Origin: Capnocytophaga canimorsus
GTDB lineage: Bacteria; Bacteroidota; Bacteroidia; Flavobacteriales; Flavobacteriaceae
NCBI RefSeq assembly: GCF_002302565.1
Contig: NZ_CP022382.1
Span: 1,559,001-1,623,000, forward strand
DNA: 64,000 nucleotides
Direction: 5' to 3'
The notes under the pieces were generated by a model. That model did no database searches. It worked only from the letters and a program-made list of their open reading frames with translations, and was not told where the DNA came from. This document shows, piece after piece, positions 43,919-53,018 of this stretch (positions are counted from its first letter, which is position 1; each line of letters opens with the position of its first letter). Position numbers and translations under genes: made by a program.

Positions 43919-44241
43919 GTAAAAAAATTGTAATAAAACACAGTTAATGTATTTTATGTAGGTCAAAGCCACGAAGTGATCAACCTTAATTCGTTTATTT
44001 GAACCATTTTTTTGACCTTGAAGGTTAATAAAAAACATAAATTTTCTGTAAATTGAGTTTGAAACCACATCTAAATGTAGAAAAAAGATGTTTGTATGTG
44101 GTTTGAATTATAATGCTATAAAAATAGTATTTCGTGCCTTTGACCTAGTGTTTGGCTTAAAGCAAAAAAATCCTCATATTTTTTTCGTACTTTTGCTTCG
44201 TTTGATGCTTAAAAATAATTTTAAAAAATACATATTTCAGT
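43919..44241. other. Intergenic region between divergent genes
   Basis: This AT-rich region has no supported gene. It contains an inverted repeat AAACCACAT...ATGTGGTTT (about 44063-44105) with an inner CATCT/AGATG pair, and a -7 element TACTTTTG at 44188-44195 that probably serves the GH130 gene at 44242. Confidence 0.4.
44188..44195 (+). promoter_or_regulatory. Putative GH130 -7 element
   Basis: TACTTTTG matches TAnnTTTG, about 47 bases before the ATG at 44242. Confidence 0.4.
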
Positions 44242-45216
44242 ATGACAAACCAGTTCAAAATGCCTTGGCAAGAGCGTCCTGAAGGATGCAAAGATGTTAT
44301 GTGGCGATACAGCCAAAATCCAATCATTGGGCGATATCACATCCCAACTTCCAATAGTATTTTTAATAGTGCTGTAGTTCCTTTTGGAGACGGATTTGCA
44401 GGAGTTTTCCGTTGTGATAACAAAGCGGTACAAATGAATATTTTTGCAGGTTTCAGTAAAGACGGAATCAATTGGGAAATCAATCACGAACCCATTGTAA
44501 TGAAAGCAGGAAATACACAAATGATTGATTCTGATTACAAATACGACCCTCGCGTTACGTGGATTGAAGACCGCTATTGGGTTACTTGGTGTAATGGCTA
44601 TCACGGACCTACCATCGGGATTGCCTACACATACGATTTTAAGGAATTTTTCCAATGCGAAAATGCGTTTTTGCCTTTCAACCGAAATGGAGTACTGTTC
44701 CCAGAAAAAATCGACGGGAAATACGCAATGCTTTCACGACCAAGTGATAATGGACATACACCATTCGGAGATATATATATCAGCTACAGCCCTGATATGA
44801 AATATTGGGGTGAACATCGTTGTGTTATGAAAGTAACTCCGTTTGAAGATAGTGCTTGGCAGTGTTTAAAAATCGGTGCTGGTGCAGTGCCTATACTTAC
44901 CGATGAAGGTTGGTTGATGTTTTATCACGGAGTAATCAGAACGGCTAACGGATATCGCTACTCAATGGGAGCTGCTATTTTGGATAAAAACGACCCAAGT
45001 AAGGTTAAATATCGTACACAGCCTTATCTATTGGCTCCTGCTGAAATTTACGAATTAACAGGCGATGTACCGAATGTTGTATTTCCTTGTGCAGCGTTGC
45101 ATTCTATTGAAGAGGATAAAGTAGCTGTTTACTACGGAGCTGCCGATACGGTAGTTGGTGTAGCTTTCGGTCGTATTTCGGAAATTATTGAATTTACTAA
45201 AAACAATAGTTTGTAA
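44242..45216 (+). CDS. GH130-family glycoside phosphorylase
   Basis: This is a 324-residue five-bladed beta-propeller enzyme of family GH130. Visible blocks are [20 protein letters not shown] (about residue 35), [20 protein letters not shown] with the conserved [23 protein letters not shown], and [20 protein letters not shown]. Members phosphorolyse or hydrolyse beta-mannosides such as mannosyl-glucose or mannosyl-GlcNAc of N-glycans. No signal peptide is present, which suggests cytoplasmic breakdown of an imported disaccharide. Confidence 0.9.
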   Translation: MTNQFKMPWQERPEGCKDVMWRYSQNPIIGRYHIPTSNSIFNSAVVPFGDGFAGVFRCDNKAVQMNIFAGFSKDGINWEINHEPIVMKAGNTQMIDSDYKYDPRVTWIEDRYWVTWCNGYHGPTIGIAYTYDFKEFFQCENAFLPFNRNGVLFPEKIDGKYAMLSRPSDNGHTPFGDIYISYSPDMKYWGEHRCVMKVTPFEDSAWQCLKIGAGAVPILTDEGWLMFYHGVIRTANGYRYSMGAAILDKNDPSKVKYRTQPYLLAPAEIYELTGDVPNVVFPCAALHSIEEDKVAVYYGAADTVVGVAFGRISEIIEFTKNNSL

Positions 45217-45228
45217 AACGCTTTGAGC

Positions 45229-45272
45229 AGAGGATAAAGTTCTTTTTCAGAATTTTATCCTCTCTTTTTTTA
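45229..45272 (+). terminator. Intrinsic terminator
   Basis: AGAGGATAAA at 45229-45238 pairs with TTTATCCTCT at 45254-45263, with an inner TTC/GAA pair, then eight T residues at 45265-45272. Confidence 0.85.
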
Positions 45273-45282
45273 ACATAATCCT

Positions 45283-46329
45283 ATGAAAAAGATACTATTT
45301 CTGCTTTTTATTACACATTGGGCTTGGGGACAAGTAGCTCCGCAACCCAAGTCGTACATTGCTTACCATACCCAAGAGCCGATTACCATTGATGGTAAAG
45401 ACATTGAAAGAGTATGGCAATTAGTTCAATTCACCGATGAGTTCATCGACATTGAAGGCAATAAAACCCCAAAATACAAAACACAAGTAAAAATGTTATA
45501 TGACGATACACACTTTTACTTCTTCGCAAAAATGGAAGACCCACACCTTTGGGCAACCCTCAAAGAACGTGATACGGTCATCTTCCACAACAACGATTTT
45601 GAAATTTTCTTAGACCCCGATAACGATTCACACAACTATTACGAATTTGAAATCAATGCCTTAAACACCGTTTGGGATTTGTTCTTAACCAAACCCTATC
45701 GGGAAAATAACAAAGTATTAGATGGCTGGGATATCAACGGATTACGCTCTGCCATACACACCGAAGGAACTCTAAACAATCCGAACGATACCGACCATTA
45801 TTGGAGTGTTGAAGTAGCTATTCCGTGGGCAGCAATGCGTGAGGCACATATGCAGAATAACCTCCCTACGGGCAAATTCTGGCGTGTGAACTTCTCTCGT
45901 GTTCATTGGGATTTCGACCTAAAAAACGGAAAATATTACCGAAAAAAAGACCGAAACGGAAAACTCTTACCCGAATACAATTGGGTATGGTCGCCACAAT
46001 GGAAAATCAGTATGCACGAACCTGAATTGTGGGGATATGTTTTCTTCTCCGAAAAGCAGGTAGGAACTGAAGATCATTTTGAAATTCCGAAAGACGAAGC
46101 CCTAAAACGTTATCTTTATAGCCTCTATCATACAAAGAAAGCGAAAAACAATGCGAATTTTCAAAAAGCGTTAAAGCAAGGAATCGTTGTGTGGGATGAG
46201 AAAATACGCCCCAAATTTAGTCAAACACCAACACGCTGGGAAATTTCGATAAAAAGCCCTTTCAGTCATCAACTTTTAGTCATCACCGAAGAGGGTAAAT
46301 TGAATACTTTTACAACGGATAAAAAATAG
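45283..46329 (+). CDS. CBM9-like carbohydrate-binding family protein
   Basis: This 348-residue exported protein has a signal peptide ending HWAWGQ (residue 17). A DOMON/CBM9-type beta-sandwich follows (about 25-250): PITIDGKDIERVWQ, FYFFAKMEDPHLWATLKERD, NDFEIFLDPDNDSHNYYEFE and YWSVEVAIPWAAM. Such proteins bind sugars or heme-like ligands at the cell surface or in the periplasm. It follows the GH130 terminator and is separated from nadE by only four bases. Confidence 0.82.
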   Translation: MKKILFLLFITHWAWGQVAPQPKSYIAYHTQEPITIDGKDIERVWQLVQFTDEFIDIEGNKTPKYKTQVKMLYDDTHFYFFAKMEDPHLWATLKERDTVIFHNNDFEIFLDPDNDSHNYYEFEINALNTVWDLFLTKPYRENNKVLDGWDINGLRSAIHTEGTLNNPNDTDHYWSVEVAIPWAAMREAHMQNNLPTGKFWRVNFSRVHWDFDLKNGKYYRKKDRNGKLLPEYNWVWSPQWKISMHEPELWGYVFFSEKQVGTEDHFEIPKDEALKRYLYSLYHTKKAKNNANFQKALKQGIVVWDEKIRPKFSQTPTRWEISIKSPFSHQLLVITEEGKLNTFTTDKK

Positions 46330-46333
46330 CATT

Positions 46334-47116
46334 ATGAATACGGAAAAAGTAGCAAAACACATTGTTAAGTGGCTGAAATATTATGCTGAAAATGCCCGTG
46401 TTAAAGGGCTGGTTATCGGCATTTCAGGCGGGGTGGATTCCGCAGTGGTTTCCACGCTTTGTGCTGAAACCGGTCTGCCTACACTTTGTCTTGAACTTCC
46501 TATACATCAGGCTGAAAGTCACGTATCAAGAGCTAAGCAGCACATCGATTTTTTGAAGAAAAACTACACCAATGTTTCCAGCCTTGAAGTAGATTTGACT
46601 CCCGTTTTTGACCAATTTGTAGCCCAAATTCCACCGACGGACAAATCGTCTTACGAAATGGCTTTGGCAAATACCCGAGCAAGACTAAGAATGACTACAC
46701 TTTACTACTTTGCTGGATTAGAAGGATATATTGTTGTAGGGACAGGGAATAAGATAGAAGATTTTGGCGTTGGCTTTTTTACCAAATATGGCGATGGAGG
46801 CGTAGATGTTAGCCCGATTGCCGATTTAATGAAGAGTGAAGTTTATCTTTTAGGAAAATATTTGAACATTCCGAAATCAATTCTTCAAGCAAAACCTTCC
46901 GATGGGCTTTTTGGCGATGACAGAAGCGACGAAGACCAACTCAAAGCCTCGTATGATGAGCTGGAATGGGCAATGCTGCAAGATGAGAAAGGCAAAACTG
47001 CCGATGATTTTTCAGGACGTGAGAAAGAAGTCTTTCAGATTTACAAGCGCCTAAATCGTGCAAACCAACACAAAATGAATCCAATACCTATTTGTGAATT
47101 GAAAGATATTAAATAA
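46334..47116 (+). CDS. nadE: NAD(+) synthase, ammonia-dependent
   Basis: This is a 260-residue single-domain NAD synthetase that amidates deamido-NAD with ammonia and ATP. The N-type ATP pyrophosphatase loop is ISGGVDSAVVSTL (about residues 30-42). Substrate blocks are ANTRARLRMTTLYYFAGLEG, GTGNKIEDFGVGFFTKYGDG and KPSDGLFGDDRSDEDQLKAS. There is no glutaminase domain. It is translated four bases after the CBM9-like gene and ends at a strong terminator. Confidence 0.96.
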   Translation: MNTEKVAKHIVKWLKYYAENARVKGLVIGISGGVDSAVVSTLCAETGLPTLCLELPIHQAESHVSRAKQHIDFLKKNYTNVSSLEVDLTPVFDQFVAQIPPTDKSSYEMALANTRARLRMTTLYYFAGLEGYIVVGTGNKIEDFGVGFFTKYGDGGVDVSPIADLMKSEVYLLGKYLNIPKSILQAKPSDGLFGDDRSDEDQLKASYDELEWAMLQDEKGKTADDFSGREKEVFQIYKRLNRANQHKMNPIPICELKDIK

Positions 47117-47133
47117 ACATTTCATAAATAATC

Positions 47134-47174
47134 AAAAGAGGCTATCCGAAAAATCTTCCGATAGCCTCTTTTTT
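47134..47174. terminator. Intrinsic terminator, possibly bidirectional
   Basis: AAAAGAGGCTATC at 47134-47146 pairs exactly with GATAGCCTCTTTT at 47160-47172 and continues into T residues. It lies between the convergent nadE and lipoprotein genes. Confidence 0.85.
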
Positions 47175-47193
47175 ATAACCAAAAACATAATCT

Positions 47194-48102
47194 TTACGGT
47201 TTTTGTATTTTGTGTTTTACAGTAGGAAGAATATCTTTGAAACGTTCACGAGTTTGTTCTTCAAGGTTTGATTTAGGTCTGAAAATGGCTATAAAATCGT
47301 TTCCAACAAACTCATAAGTCGTTTCTGAATTGATGTGAAAAAGCTCAATTTTTTCATCGTTTGACAAAACACGAAGCTCAAATCGCTCAATGTCACGTCC
47401 ATAATCCAACTCTAAAAGTTTTACATTATTTTCGCCATGAATATTACTTATGGTATATCTTCCGTGAAAATTCCAAAAAACGGAGCTTAGTGGCACATCA
47501 GGAGCTGTTTTTGACGATTTAAAAAGACCTTCATCTCCCATAACAAAATGCAAGTAATTTTCGCTATCAAAAGGATTAAGAGCTCCTTCTTTGCTGGAAT
47601 ACACTTTACGCCAAATGCCATATTCTTGTAAAAAATAACGGATATTATCATAAAAAAGCATATCATAATTAAAATTATGCTTTTGATACCCTACCAAACG
47701 ATACACCAAATTGGAACCCAAATCATATAAATCAATAGTTGTAGCATCTACTTGTACCACATCAAAACGATAGACACCGTCTGTACGATGTTGCACTTCA
47801 AGTACATTGCCACGAGTGAAAAAACTTCCGATTTCGACACCATATCCACCATTATCTTTACCGATACCTGCCAGATTATTGTTAGCACGTAAAACTCTGT
47901 GGTCAAAGGTGATTGTAAAGGCTTTTTGCAAAAACGGAATTTTGCTGTGTCCTCGGGTAGCATTGATATCCACATACCACAAATCGTAATTGTGGAGTAA
48001 AGTACCCAGACTAATACCTTCATCGCGTCTTTCTTCTATATAATTCACGGAGCAACCCACCAAAAACAGAACTAAAACTCCAAAAACCAATATCTTTTTC
48101 AT
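47194..48102 (-). CDS. Conserved flavobacterial lipoprotein
   Basis: This 302-residue lipoprotein has the lipobox LVGC (about residues 14-17). The mature part begins SVNYIEERRDEGISLGTLLH and contains YDLWYVDINATRGHSKIPFL, AFTITFDHRVLRANNNLAGI and GYGVEIGSFFTRGNVLEVQH. Related proteins in Flavobacteriaceae are, as I recall, sometimes labelled nicotinic acid mononucleotide adenylyltransferase, but I see no H-x-G-H nucleotidyltransferase motif and would not use that name. The role is unknown. Confidence 0.7.
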   Translation of the reverse strand: MKKILVFGVLVLFLVGCSVNYIEERRDEGISLGTLLHNYDLWYVDINATRGHSKIPFLQKAFTITFDHRVLRANNNLAGIGKDNGGYGVEIGSFFTRGNVLEVQHRTDGVYRFDVVQVDATTIDLYDLGSNLVYRLVGYQKHNFNYDMLFYDNIRYFLQEYGIWRKVYSSKEGALNPFDSENYLHFVMGDEGLFKSSKTAPDVPLSSVFWNFHGRYTISNIHGENNVKLLELDYGRDIERFELRVLSNDEKIELFHINSETTYEFVGNDFIAIFRPKSNLEEQTRERFKDILPTVKHKIQKP

Positions 48103-48222
48103 AATAATATGTTTTAAAAAACAACTCTATACCCTTGCCTTTCCAATTTTTATGCCAAAATAACAACGCACTCAATTTAAGTTTATTTTCCATCCAAATG
48201 TAAAAAGCATCATTTTATTACT

Positions 48223-48230
48223 TACATTTG
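48223..48230 (+). promoter_or_regulatory. Putative -7 element
   Basis: TACATTTG matches TAnnTTTG and lies 24 bases before the ATG at 48255. Confidence 0.4.
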
Positions 48231-48254
48231 TCAAATAATTGTAAATGTGAGCTT

Positions 48255-48752
48255 ATGTTTTCTAAATTACATTTGGTGTATTTGTTTTTGACAAGTATTT
48301 TTTTGGTGGGTTGTCCGGCATATTTTGAACACTTACCCGATACGCCGAGTTATGAACCGTTGATTATGGAACGTTCCGATTTTGAAAAATCAATCCAAGT
48401 ACAAGCTTCCATACCTATGGAAAATGCAGGGAAAATTTATCTGAAAGACCATTGGCTATTTTTGGGCGACACCCATAAAGGGTTTCATATTTATGACAAC
48501 TCGAACCCTGAAAACCCAGTAGCGGTTGCCTTTTTAAGCATTCCTGGGGCTACTGATTTAGCCATTCGCGACGAAGTGATGTACGTGAATCAAGCTACCG
48601 ATTTGGTGGCTTTTAGCTATGATGTGAATAGTGGAACAATTACCCTGCACAAACGCATTAAAAAGGCTTTTCCTCAGATGCGCTCCCCTGACGGATTTTT
48701 TCACTATATTGATGATAATAAAGTAATTGTAGATTGGATTCCTAAAAAATAA
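48255..48752 (+). CDS. LVIVD-repeat-type lipoprotein, first of pair
   Basis: This 165-residue lipoprotein begins MFSKLHLVYLFLTSIFLVGC, with the lipobox LVGC. The mature region has short propeller-like repeats such as IYLKDHWLFLGDTHKGFHIY, then DNSNPENPVAVAFLSIPGAT and DEVMYVNQATDLVAF. These match LVIVD-type repeats of surface proteins. Start codons at 48228 give a longer hydrophilic leader, so ATG 48255 is chosen. The next gene starts immediately after the stop and has the same fold. Confidence 0.75.
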   Translation: MFSKLHLVYLFLTSIFLVGCPAYFEHLPDTPSYEPLIMERSDFEKSIQVQASIPMENAGKIYLKDHWLFLGDTHKGFHIYDNSNPENPVAVAFLSIPGATDLAIRDEVMYVNQATDLVAFSYDVNSGTITLHKRIKKAFPQMRSPDGFFHYIDDNKVIVDWIPKK

Positions 48753-49496
48753 ATGATGAAAAAGATTGGTTATATAATACTGTTTTTTGTTTTTCTTGTT
48801 TGTACTTCGTGCAATAAAGAAAATGCTTCACAAAATGACTCCTCCAATGATGGCAAAGGAGGTTCTTTAGCTACTTTTGCTCTTAAAGGGGCATATCTTT
48901 ATGTAGTTGATGAAGCTAATTTGAATGTTTTTCAGGTAAAAACGCCTCAAAACCCGAGCAAAGTTAATAGTATTCCTATTGGGTTTAATATTGAAACGCT
49001 TTTCTCGGCAGGAGATTATCTGTTCGTTGGTTCACGAAATGGAATGTATATTTATTCGGTGGAAGAACCCGAAAAGCCAAAAATGCTTTCCAAGGCAGAA
49101 CATTTTACCGCTTGTGACCCTGTAGTTTCTGATTTGGATTTTGCTTACGTAACCCTACATTCGGGCACCTTTTGCAGAAATTCAGGCAATGCCCTGCAAA
49201 TCTATGATGTTAAAAATCTACGCAAACCCAAACTTATTTATGAAATGAACTTATCTTTCCCCAGAGGATTAGCCCTTGAAGGTGATTTATTAGTGGTTTG
49301 TGATGATAAATTAAAATTCTTTTCTGTTGAAAATCCGTATGCACCAGAACTCGTTTATTCTGTAAATCGTAATTTTAAAGATGTGGTTTTCTATCAAGGT
49401 AAACTCTTTGCTTTTGGTGAGCGTGAAATTGCTCAATATCAATGGTCAACCCCTGACTTTTCTGATTTTAAACTGATTAGCAGTCTCAAATATTAA
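48753..49496 (+). CDS. LVIVD-repeat-type lipoprotein, second of pair
   Basis: This 247-residue lipoprotein has the lipobox CTSC, followed by an Asn/Ser/Gly-rich linker and repeats of the form G-x-x-L-x-V-(x)n-Y-x-V-x-x-P-x-x-P: LKGAYLYVVDEANLNVFQVK, AGDYLFVGSRNGMYIYSVEE, LEGDLLVVCDDKLKFFSVEN and YQGKLFAFGEREIAQYQWST. It is a likely beta-propeller at the cell surface. A second ATG lies three bases in. It starts directly after the preceding lipoprotein's stop codon. Confidence 0.82.
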   Translation: MMKKIGYIILFFVFLVCTSCNKENASQNDSSNDGKGGSLATFALKGAYLYVVDEANLNVFQVKTPQNPSKVNSIPIGFNIETLFSAGDYLFVGSRNGMYIYSVEEPEKPKMLSKAEHFTACDPVVSDLDFAYVTLHSGTFCRNSGNALQIYDVKNLRKPKLIYEMNLSFPRGLALEGDLLVVCDDKLKFFSVENPYAPELVYSVNRNFKDVVFYQGKLFAFGEREIAQYQWSTPDFSDFKLISSLKY

Positions 49497-49533
49497 AAAA
49501 AATCCGATTCAATAATTGAATCGGATTTTTTTT
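49495..49533. terminator. Strong hairpin terminator, 18-bp perfect stem
   Basis: AAAAAAAATCCGATTCAA at 49495-49512 pairs exactly with 49516-49533 around a three-base loop. It lies between convergent genes and carries A and T runs on opposite sides, so it can act in both directions. Confidence 0.9.
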
Positions 49534-49538
49534 ACTTT

Positions 49539-51080
49539 CTATGCTTGATGCGTTTTTTTAAGCAAATCGTTTACCGTTTTTACCGGATTAAAGGTAATTA
49601 AAGGCACTTCAACGAAAAGGGTAATCCAGTTTGCCATAGAACCATTCCACAAACCAGGGCGTTCTAAGGCTTTTAAGGGTTTGCCCATATAGGTTTTCCC
49701 TGTGATGAAGGCTTGTTTAGGGTCTGTAAATTCGTGGAGATTGAATTTTTTGCCCTTGTAATTTTTCGTACCACAAACCAAATCCACGGGATTGAAATGT
49801 GTGGCTTGTTGGAAAATTTCTTTCTGTTGAGCATCATTCAAATTCACTTGTGCCGACTCAATAATTTGCAAACTGATATTTCCTTCTGTATCCTTTACCC
49901 AAAACGGACCCCCACCGGGTTCACCTTCGTTTTTAACCATACCACAAACACGTATCGGGCGATTCAGTTGTTCTTTTATAAAATCTAAGGCATAATGTCG
50001 TTTGAATTTATAAACATAATCAGGTACGCAGATGTTTATATCACGCATAAAGTCCAAAATATCGTTTACTTGCTTTTTACGGATTTTGTTCTTATCCAAA
50101 CGTTTAAGAATTCGGAAGATTTCGGACTGTACTTCGCGTAATTTTCCAGCAAGAGCTTCCTTATAGAAAACCGTTTCATCGGTATATTTTTTAACTACCA
50201 CATTATCAATATTTTTAATAAAAATAACGTCAGCATCTACCTCATTAAGGTTATCAAGCAAGGCTCCGTGCCCTGCAGGGCGGAAAAGCAAAGCTTCGTT
50301 TTCATCTCTGAAAAGTTCATTGTTTTCAGTAACCGAAACCGTATCAGTACTTGGCTTTTGATACGAAAACGACACATCAAATTTGATGTTATAACGAGCT
50401 TCTAATTTTTCTTTGATGGCATCAAGCTCTTTTTTAAAAGCCTCAGTATGTTGTTCAGTAATGGTGAAATGCAGATAAGCAATATCTTCTGCTGAGGCAT
50501 ACATTACCGATTCTCTGAAATGTTCTTCAAAAGGCGTAACCACTTTTTCGGAATGATGATGAAATGGAAGCAATCCTTTAGGCAAATTGCCATAATTAAG
50601 CTTTTCAAGTAATATTGCTGCTATAAGATGTTTTTGAACATCTTCGGATTGGGTTTCAAAATCGGGGATATTTTTAGCAATATAATCGCTTAAAACAGAA
50701 TAAAAAGCAAACTTTTTCAATCCTTTGAAGAAGATATCCATATCTTTATTTCCCGAACGGTTTACGTAGGCTTTAAACGATTCTTTTTCAGGATTGAAAT
50801 CATCTTTAAAAGCAAATAACGATTTAAACATTCGGGTAGCTGCTCCCGATGCAGGTACAAATTTGAGTATTGAAATCCCTTTTTTCTTTTTCTGGTAAAT
50901 GGCGGCATATTTTGCCGTTTCTTCCTTTGAGAAGCTCAAAATACCATTACCAATAGTAGCTGCAGCGGCTAATTGTATGGGCGGAATACCTTTTTTGAAA
51001 AGGGTTACTTGCTGCTCGAGCATTTCAGGCGTTATGCCTTTCTCGGAGAGTTGTTTGAGGTCATTTTTTGTTAATTCCAT
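49539..51080 (-). CDS. DUF4301 family protein
   Basis: This is a 513-residue cytoplasmic protein of the DUF4301 family, found in Bacteroidota. Visible blocks are LKFVPASGAATRMFKSLFAF (about residues 72-92), PKGLLPFHHHSEKVVTPFEE, LLFRPAGHGALLDNLNEVDA, DVIFIKNIDNVV and GEPGGGPFWVKDTEGNISLQ. The G-A-A-T-R-M and R-P-A-G-H-G-A-L-L motifs resemble nucleotide-sugar pyrophosphorylases, so a nucleotidyltransferase-like fold is possible. It is the last gene of the operon with the NadR-like kinase, PnuC and thiamine-binding protein, overlapping the kinase gene by 10 bases. Confidence 0.85.
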   Translation of the reverse strand: MELTKNDLKQLSEKGITPEMLEQQVTLFKKGIPPIQLAAAATIGNGILSFSKEETAKYAAIYQKKKKGISILKFVPASGAATRMFKSLFAFKDDFNPEKESFKAYVNRSGNKDMDIFFKGLKKFAFYSVLSDYIAKNIPDFETQSEDVQKHLIAAILLEKLNYGNLPKGLLPFHHHSEKVVTPFEEHFRESVMYASAEDIAYLHFTITEQHTEAFKKELDAIKEKLEARYNIKFDVSFSYQKPSTDTVSVTENNELFRDENEALLFRPAGHGALLDNLNEVDADVIFIKNIDNVVVKKYTDETVFYKEALAGKLREVQSEIFRILKRLDKNKIRKKQVNDILDFMRDINICVPDYVYKFKRHYALDFIKEQLNRPIRVCGMVKNEGEPGGGPFWVKDTEGNISLQIIESAQVNLNDAQQKEIFQQATHFNPVDLVCGTKNYKGKKFNLHEFTDPKQAFITGKTYMGKPLKALERPGLWNGSMANWITLFVEVPLITFNPVKTVNDLLKKTHQA

Positions 51081-51643
51081 TGCTTTAAAAGTATTTTTCG
51101 GACAATTTCCGAAGCCGTTCTCAAGCGGACTTGGGCATCGCCACGCAAGGTTATAAAAGATTTTTTATGTGCTATGAGCATTTTTTTAAATTGGTCAAAC
51201 ATATAAGGGCGGTCGTTGGGTCGGTCGCGCAAGGGGTCAGGCTCCCAAGGAACATCAATATCGGTCAGAAAATAAAAGTCGTAATGATTTTCGGTGGCGT
51301 ACTTTTCAATTTCGGCAGGGCACTTTCCTTGATAGTAAATTTTGGAATATGTCATCAATTCTAACAAATCCGTATCGCAAAAAAGCACACGATTTGCCTT
51401 TGGCACTTGCTCATTTTCTAACGCCATCTGACCGTAAGCGATGGGAAGCAAATCATTCCAAGAACAACTTTGATGATGTTTTTGCCATTTTTCTTCCAGA
51501 TAAATTCGCATAAACTCGGGCGTCCAAACCGTACCGAATGCTTCGGCAAGAGCCTTGCACAAGGTAGTTTTTCCGGTAGATTCCGGTCCGAAACAAACCA
51601 CTCGGACTATATCCGTTTGTTTTTGCGATAAATTTCCCTCCAT
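51071..51643 (-). CDS. NadR-like AAA ATPase or kinase
   Basis: This is a 190-residue P-loop protein. The Walker A motif is GPESTGKTTLCKAL (about residues 15-28) and is followed by WTPEFMRIYLEEKW, CDTDLLELMTYSKIYY and a late DVPWEPDPLRDRPNDRPYMF. This matches the ribosylnicotinamide kinase domain of NadR without the nucleotidyltransferase part. In salvage it would phosphorylate nicotinamide riboside to NMN. It overlaps pnuC by 37 bases and DUF4301 by 10, so the genes are translationally coupled. Confidence 0.87.
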   Translation of the reverse strand: MEGNLSQKQTDIVRVVCFGPESTGKTTLCKALAEAFGTVWTPEFMRIYLEEKWQKHHQSCSWNDLLPIAYGQMALENEQVPKANRVLFCDTDLLELMTYSKIYYQGKCPAEIEKYATENHYDFYFLTDIDVPWEPDPLRDRPNDRPYMFDQFKKMLIAHKKSFITLRGDAQVRLRTASEIVRKILLKQWN

Positions 51644-52281
51644 TCCCGATATCCGTAATAGGCAATTATGGTAAAAATTAAATATTGTAATGACGTAAAT
51701 TTCAATCCTTTATAATAATATAAGGGTACAGAAATCAAATCCCCTACAATCCAAAAAATCCAGTTTTCAATCTTTCGTTGTGCCATCAGCCACATTCCTA
51801 CTAGAAAAATAGCTGTAGTGATTATATCCACCCCATCCAACAGACTGAAAAACTCAAATCCTAACGATACGCCTTCCATCGAAAAGGAATTATTGATGTA
51901 GGGTTTGAAAAAATACACGGTGGTAACCAATATCAAACTAAAAAGAGCTAATCCTAAGCTGATTACCCAATCTTTTGAGTTCATCACCGAAACCTCAACG
52001 TGTACTTGGTCTTGACTATTTTGAGCCCAAAGCACCCAACCGTAAACGCTCATCACGGTATAATAACCGTTTATCATCATATCACCAAAAAGGCGAAACT
52101 CCCAAAGCAAGTAAACAAATATGACTGTACTTACAATTCCGGTAGGATACACCCATATATTTCGCTTTTTGGCAAAAAAAACACTCAATAACCCGAAAAT
52201 AACCCCAATTACTTCAAGAACTATCCAATGAGTGGCAACACCCTTATACTGGTCAAAAAGCCAATTAAAAATGAGGCTCAT
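51607..52281 (-). CDS. pnuC: PnuC-family vitamin transporter
   Basis: This is a 224-residue inner-membrane transporter with seven or so TM helices. Recognisable blocks are HWIVLEVIGVIFGLLSVFFA, NIWVYPTGIVSTVIFVYLLW, MMINGYYTVMSVYGWVLWAQ and IENWIFWIVGDLISVPLYYY. PnuC moves nicotinamide riboside, while the related PnuT moves thiamine. The neighbouring NadR-like kinase favours nicotinamide riboside and the thiamine-binding protein favours thiamine. The gene overlaps both neighbours. Confidence 0.92.
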   Translation of the reverse strand: MSLIFNWLFDQYKGVATHWIVLEVIGVIFGLLSVFFAKKRNIWVYPTGIVSTVIFVYLLWEFRLFGDMMINGYYTVMSVYGWVLWAQNSQDQVHVEVSVMNSKDWVISLGLALFSLILVTTVYFFKPYINNSFSMEGVSLGFEFFSLLDGVDIITTAIFLVGMWLMAQRKIENWIFWIVGDLISVPLYYYKGLKFTSLQYLIFTIIAYYGYREWREIYRKNKRI

Positions 52282-52525
52282 AAGCGTGTCTGTCCGATTT
52301 TACGATTTTGATGTAAATCAGTCCGTTTTCAATTTGCTCAAAAACATCTTTAATTTCAGTGGTAAGTACTTGCATTACCTTATCATATTCGCCGTAAACT
52401 TGAGTACTTAGCGGATTTTCAAGCACCACAAACCCCGAGCTACGTAACTTTTTTATCAGATGAATGATTGGCGGCTCAAAATCGGATTGTAACGGACTTA
52501 AAGTCAACTCAACAGATATTTTCAT
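52265..52525 (-). CDS. Thiamine-binding protein, MTH1187/YkoF-like
   Basis: This 86-residue protein has a ferredoxin-like fold of the MTH1187/YkoF type: MKISVELTLSPLQSDFEPPI, then KLRSSGFVVLENPLSTQVYG and VFEQIENGLIYIKIVKSDRH. YkoF binds hydroxymethylpyrimidine or thiamine. It overlaps the start of pnuC by 17 bases, so the two proteins are made together. No TPP riboswitch was recognised upstream. Confidence 0.82.
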   Translation of the reverse strand: MKISVELTLSPLQSDFEPPIIHLIKKLRSSGFVVLENPLSTQVYGEYDKVMQVLTTEIKDVFEQIENGLIYIKIVKSDRHAYEPHF

Positions 52526-52563
52526 AGAAAGTTTTTATTGGGTTCTAATTCTTTTTGGGTTAC

Positions 52564-52571
52564 CAAAGATA
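52564..52571 (-). promoter_or_regulatory. Putative salvage operon -7 element
   Basis: On the minus strand TATCTTTG matches TAnnTTTG, 39 bases before the ATG at 52525. A TTTT at the -33 position is one mismatch from TTTG. Confidence 0.45.
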
Positions 52572-52652
52572 AGCAAAAAAATGCGAGTTTAAAAATAAAG
52601 ACCAAAAAGAATTTACACACTCTTTTGTACATTTTTGTATTGCTATTTTTTT

Positions 52653-53018
52653 TTATTCTTCATTTTCTTTTTCCTCTTTTTCAACTTCTTTGCCTAAGAA
52701 TTTTCTTAAATTAAAAAGGCATTCTTTAATAACAACAAAAAATATAATAACAAAAATAACAATAAATCCCTCTTTCCCTATAATTTTTAACATCTTTAAA
52801 TACAATAAATCATTCAGTAACCTTCTACCTGTAGCTTTTTCTAATGATTTACCCAAACTTGAAAGAATATCCTCTTCTGATGTTACAATAAAGTGATGTA
52901 TTGAAATGATACACATTAAACACATTACAATATAAAAAATCACATTAAATAAATAGTCAAAATTGATTTTTATATGATTCTTGGATAGCTTTTCCCAATA
53001 TTTTCTTAACAAATTCAT
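52653..53018 (-). CDS. Small two-helix membrane protein
   Basis: I do not recognise this 121-residue protein. It has two predicted TM segments (LFNVIFYIVMCLMCIISIHH, about 24-43, and EGFIVIFVIIFFVVIKECLF, about 81-101) separated by a polar region, and an acidic tail KEVEKEEKENEE. It has no signal peptide or family motif. It lies alone between alanine dehydrogenase and the salvage operon. The AT content is high and the role is unknown. Confidence 0.55.
   Translation of the reverse strand: MNLLRKYWEKLSKNHIKINFDYLFNVIFYIVMCLMCIISIHHFIVTSEEDILSSLGKSLEKATGRRLLNDLLYLKMLKIIGKEGFIVIFVIIFFVVIKECLFNLRKFLGKEVEKEEKENEE

Noticed and set aside
43919..44241. Riboswitch or small gene in the dipeptidase-GH130 gap
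   Set aside because: Only a weak inverted repeat and a -7 element were seen; reading frames are short and unlike proteins.
47194..48102. Nicotinic acid mononucleotide adenylyltransferase
   Set aside because: The lipoprotein has no nucleotidyltransferase H-x-G-H motif and is exported, so that name is not supported.
52526..52652. TPP riboswitch before the thiamine-binding/pnuC operon
   Set aside because: The 127 bases upstream lack the conserved CUGAGA and adjacent stems of a TPP riboswitch.
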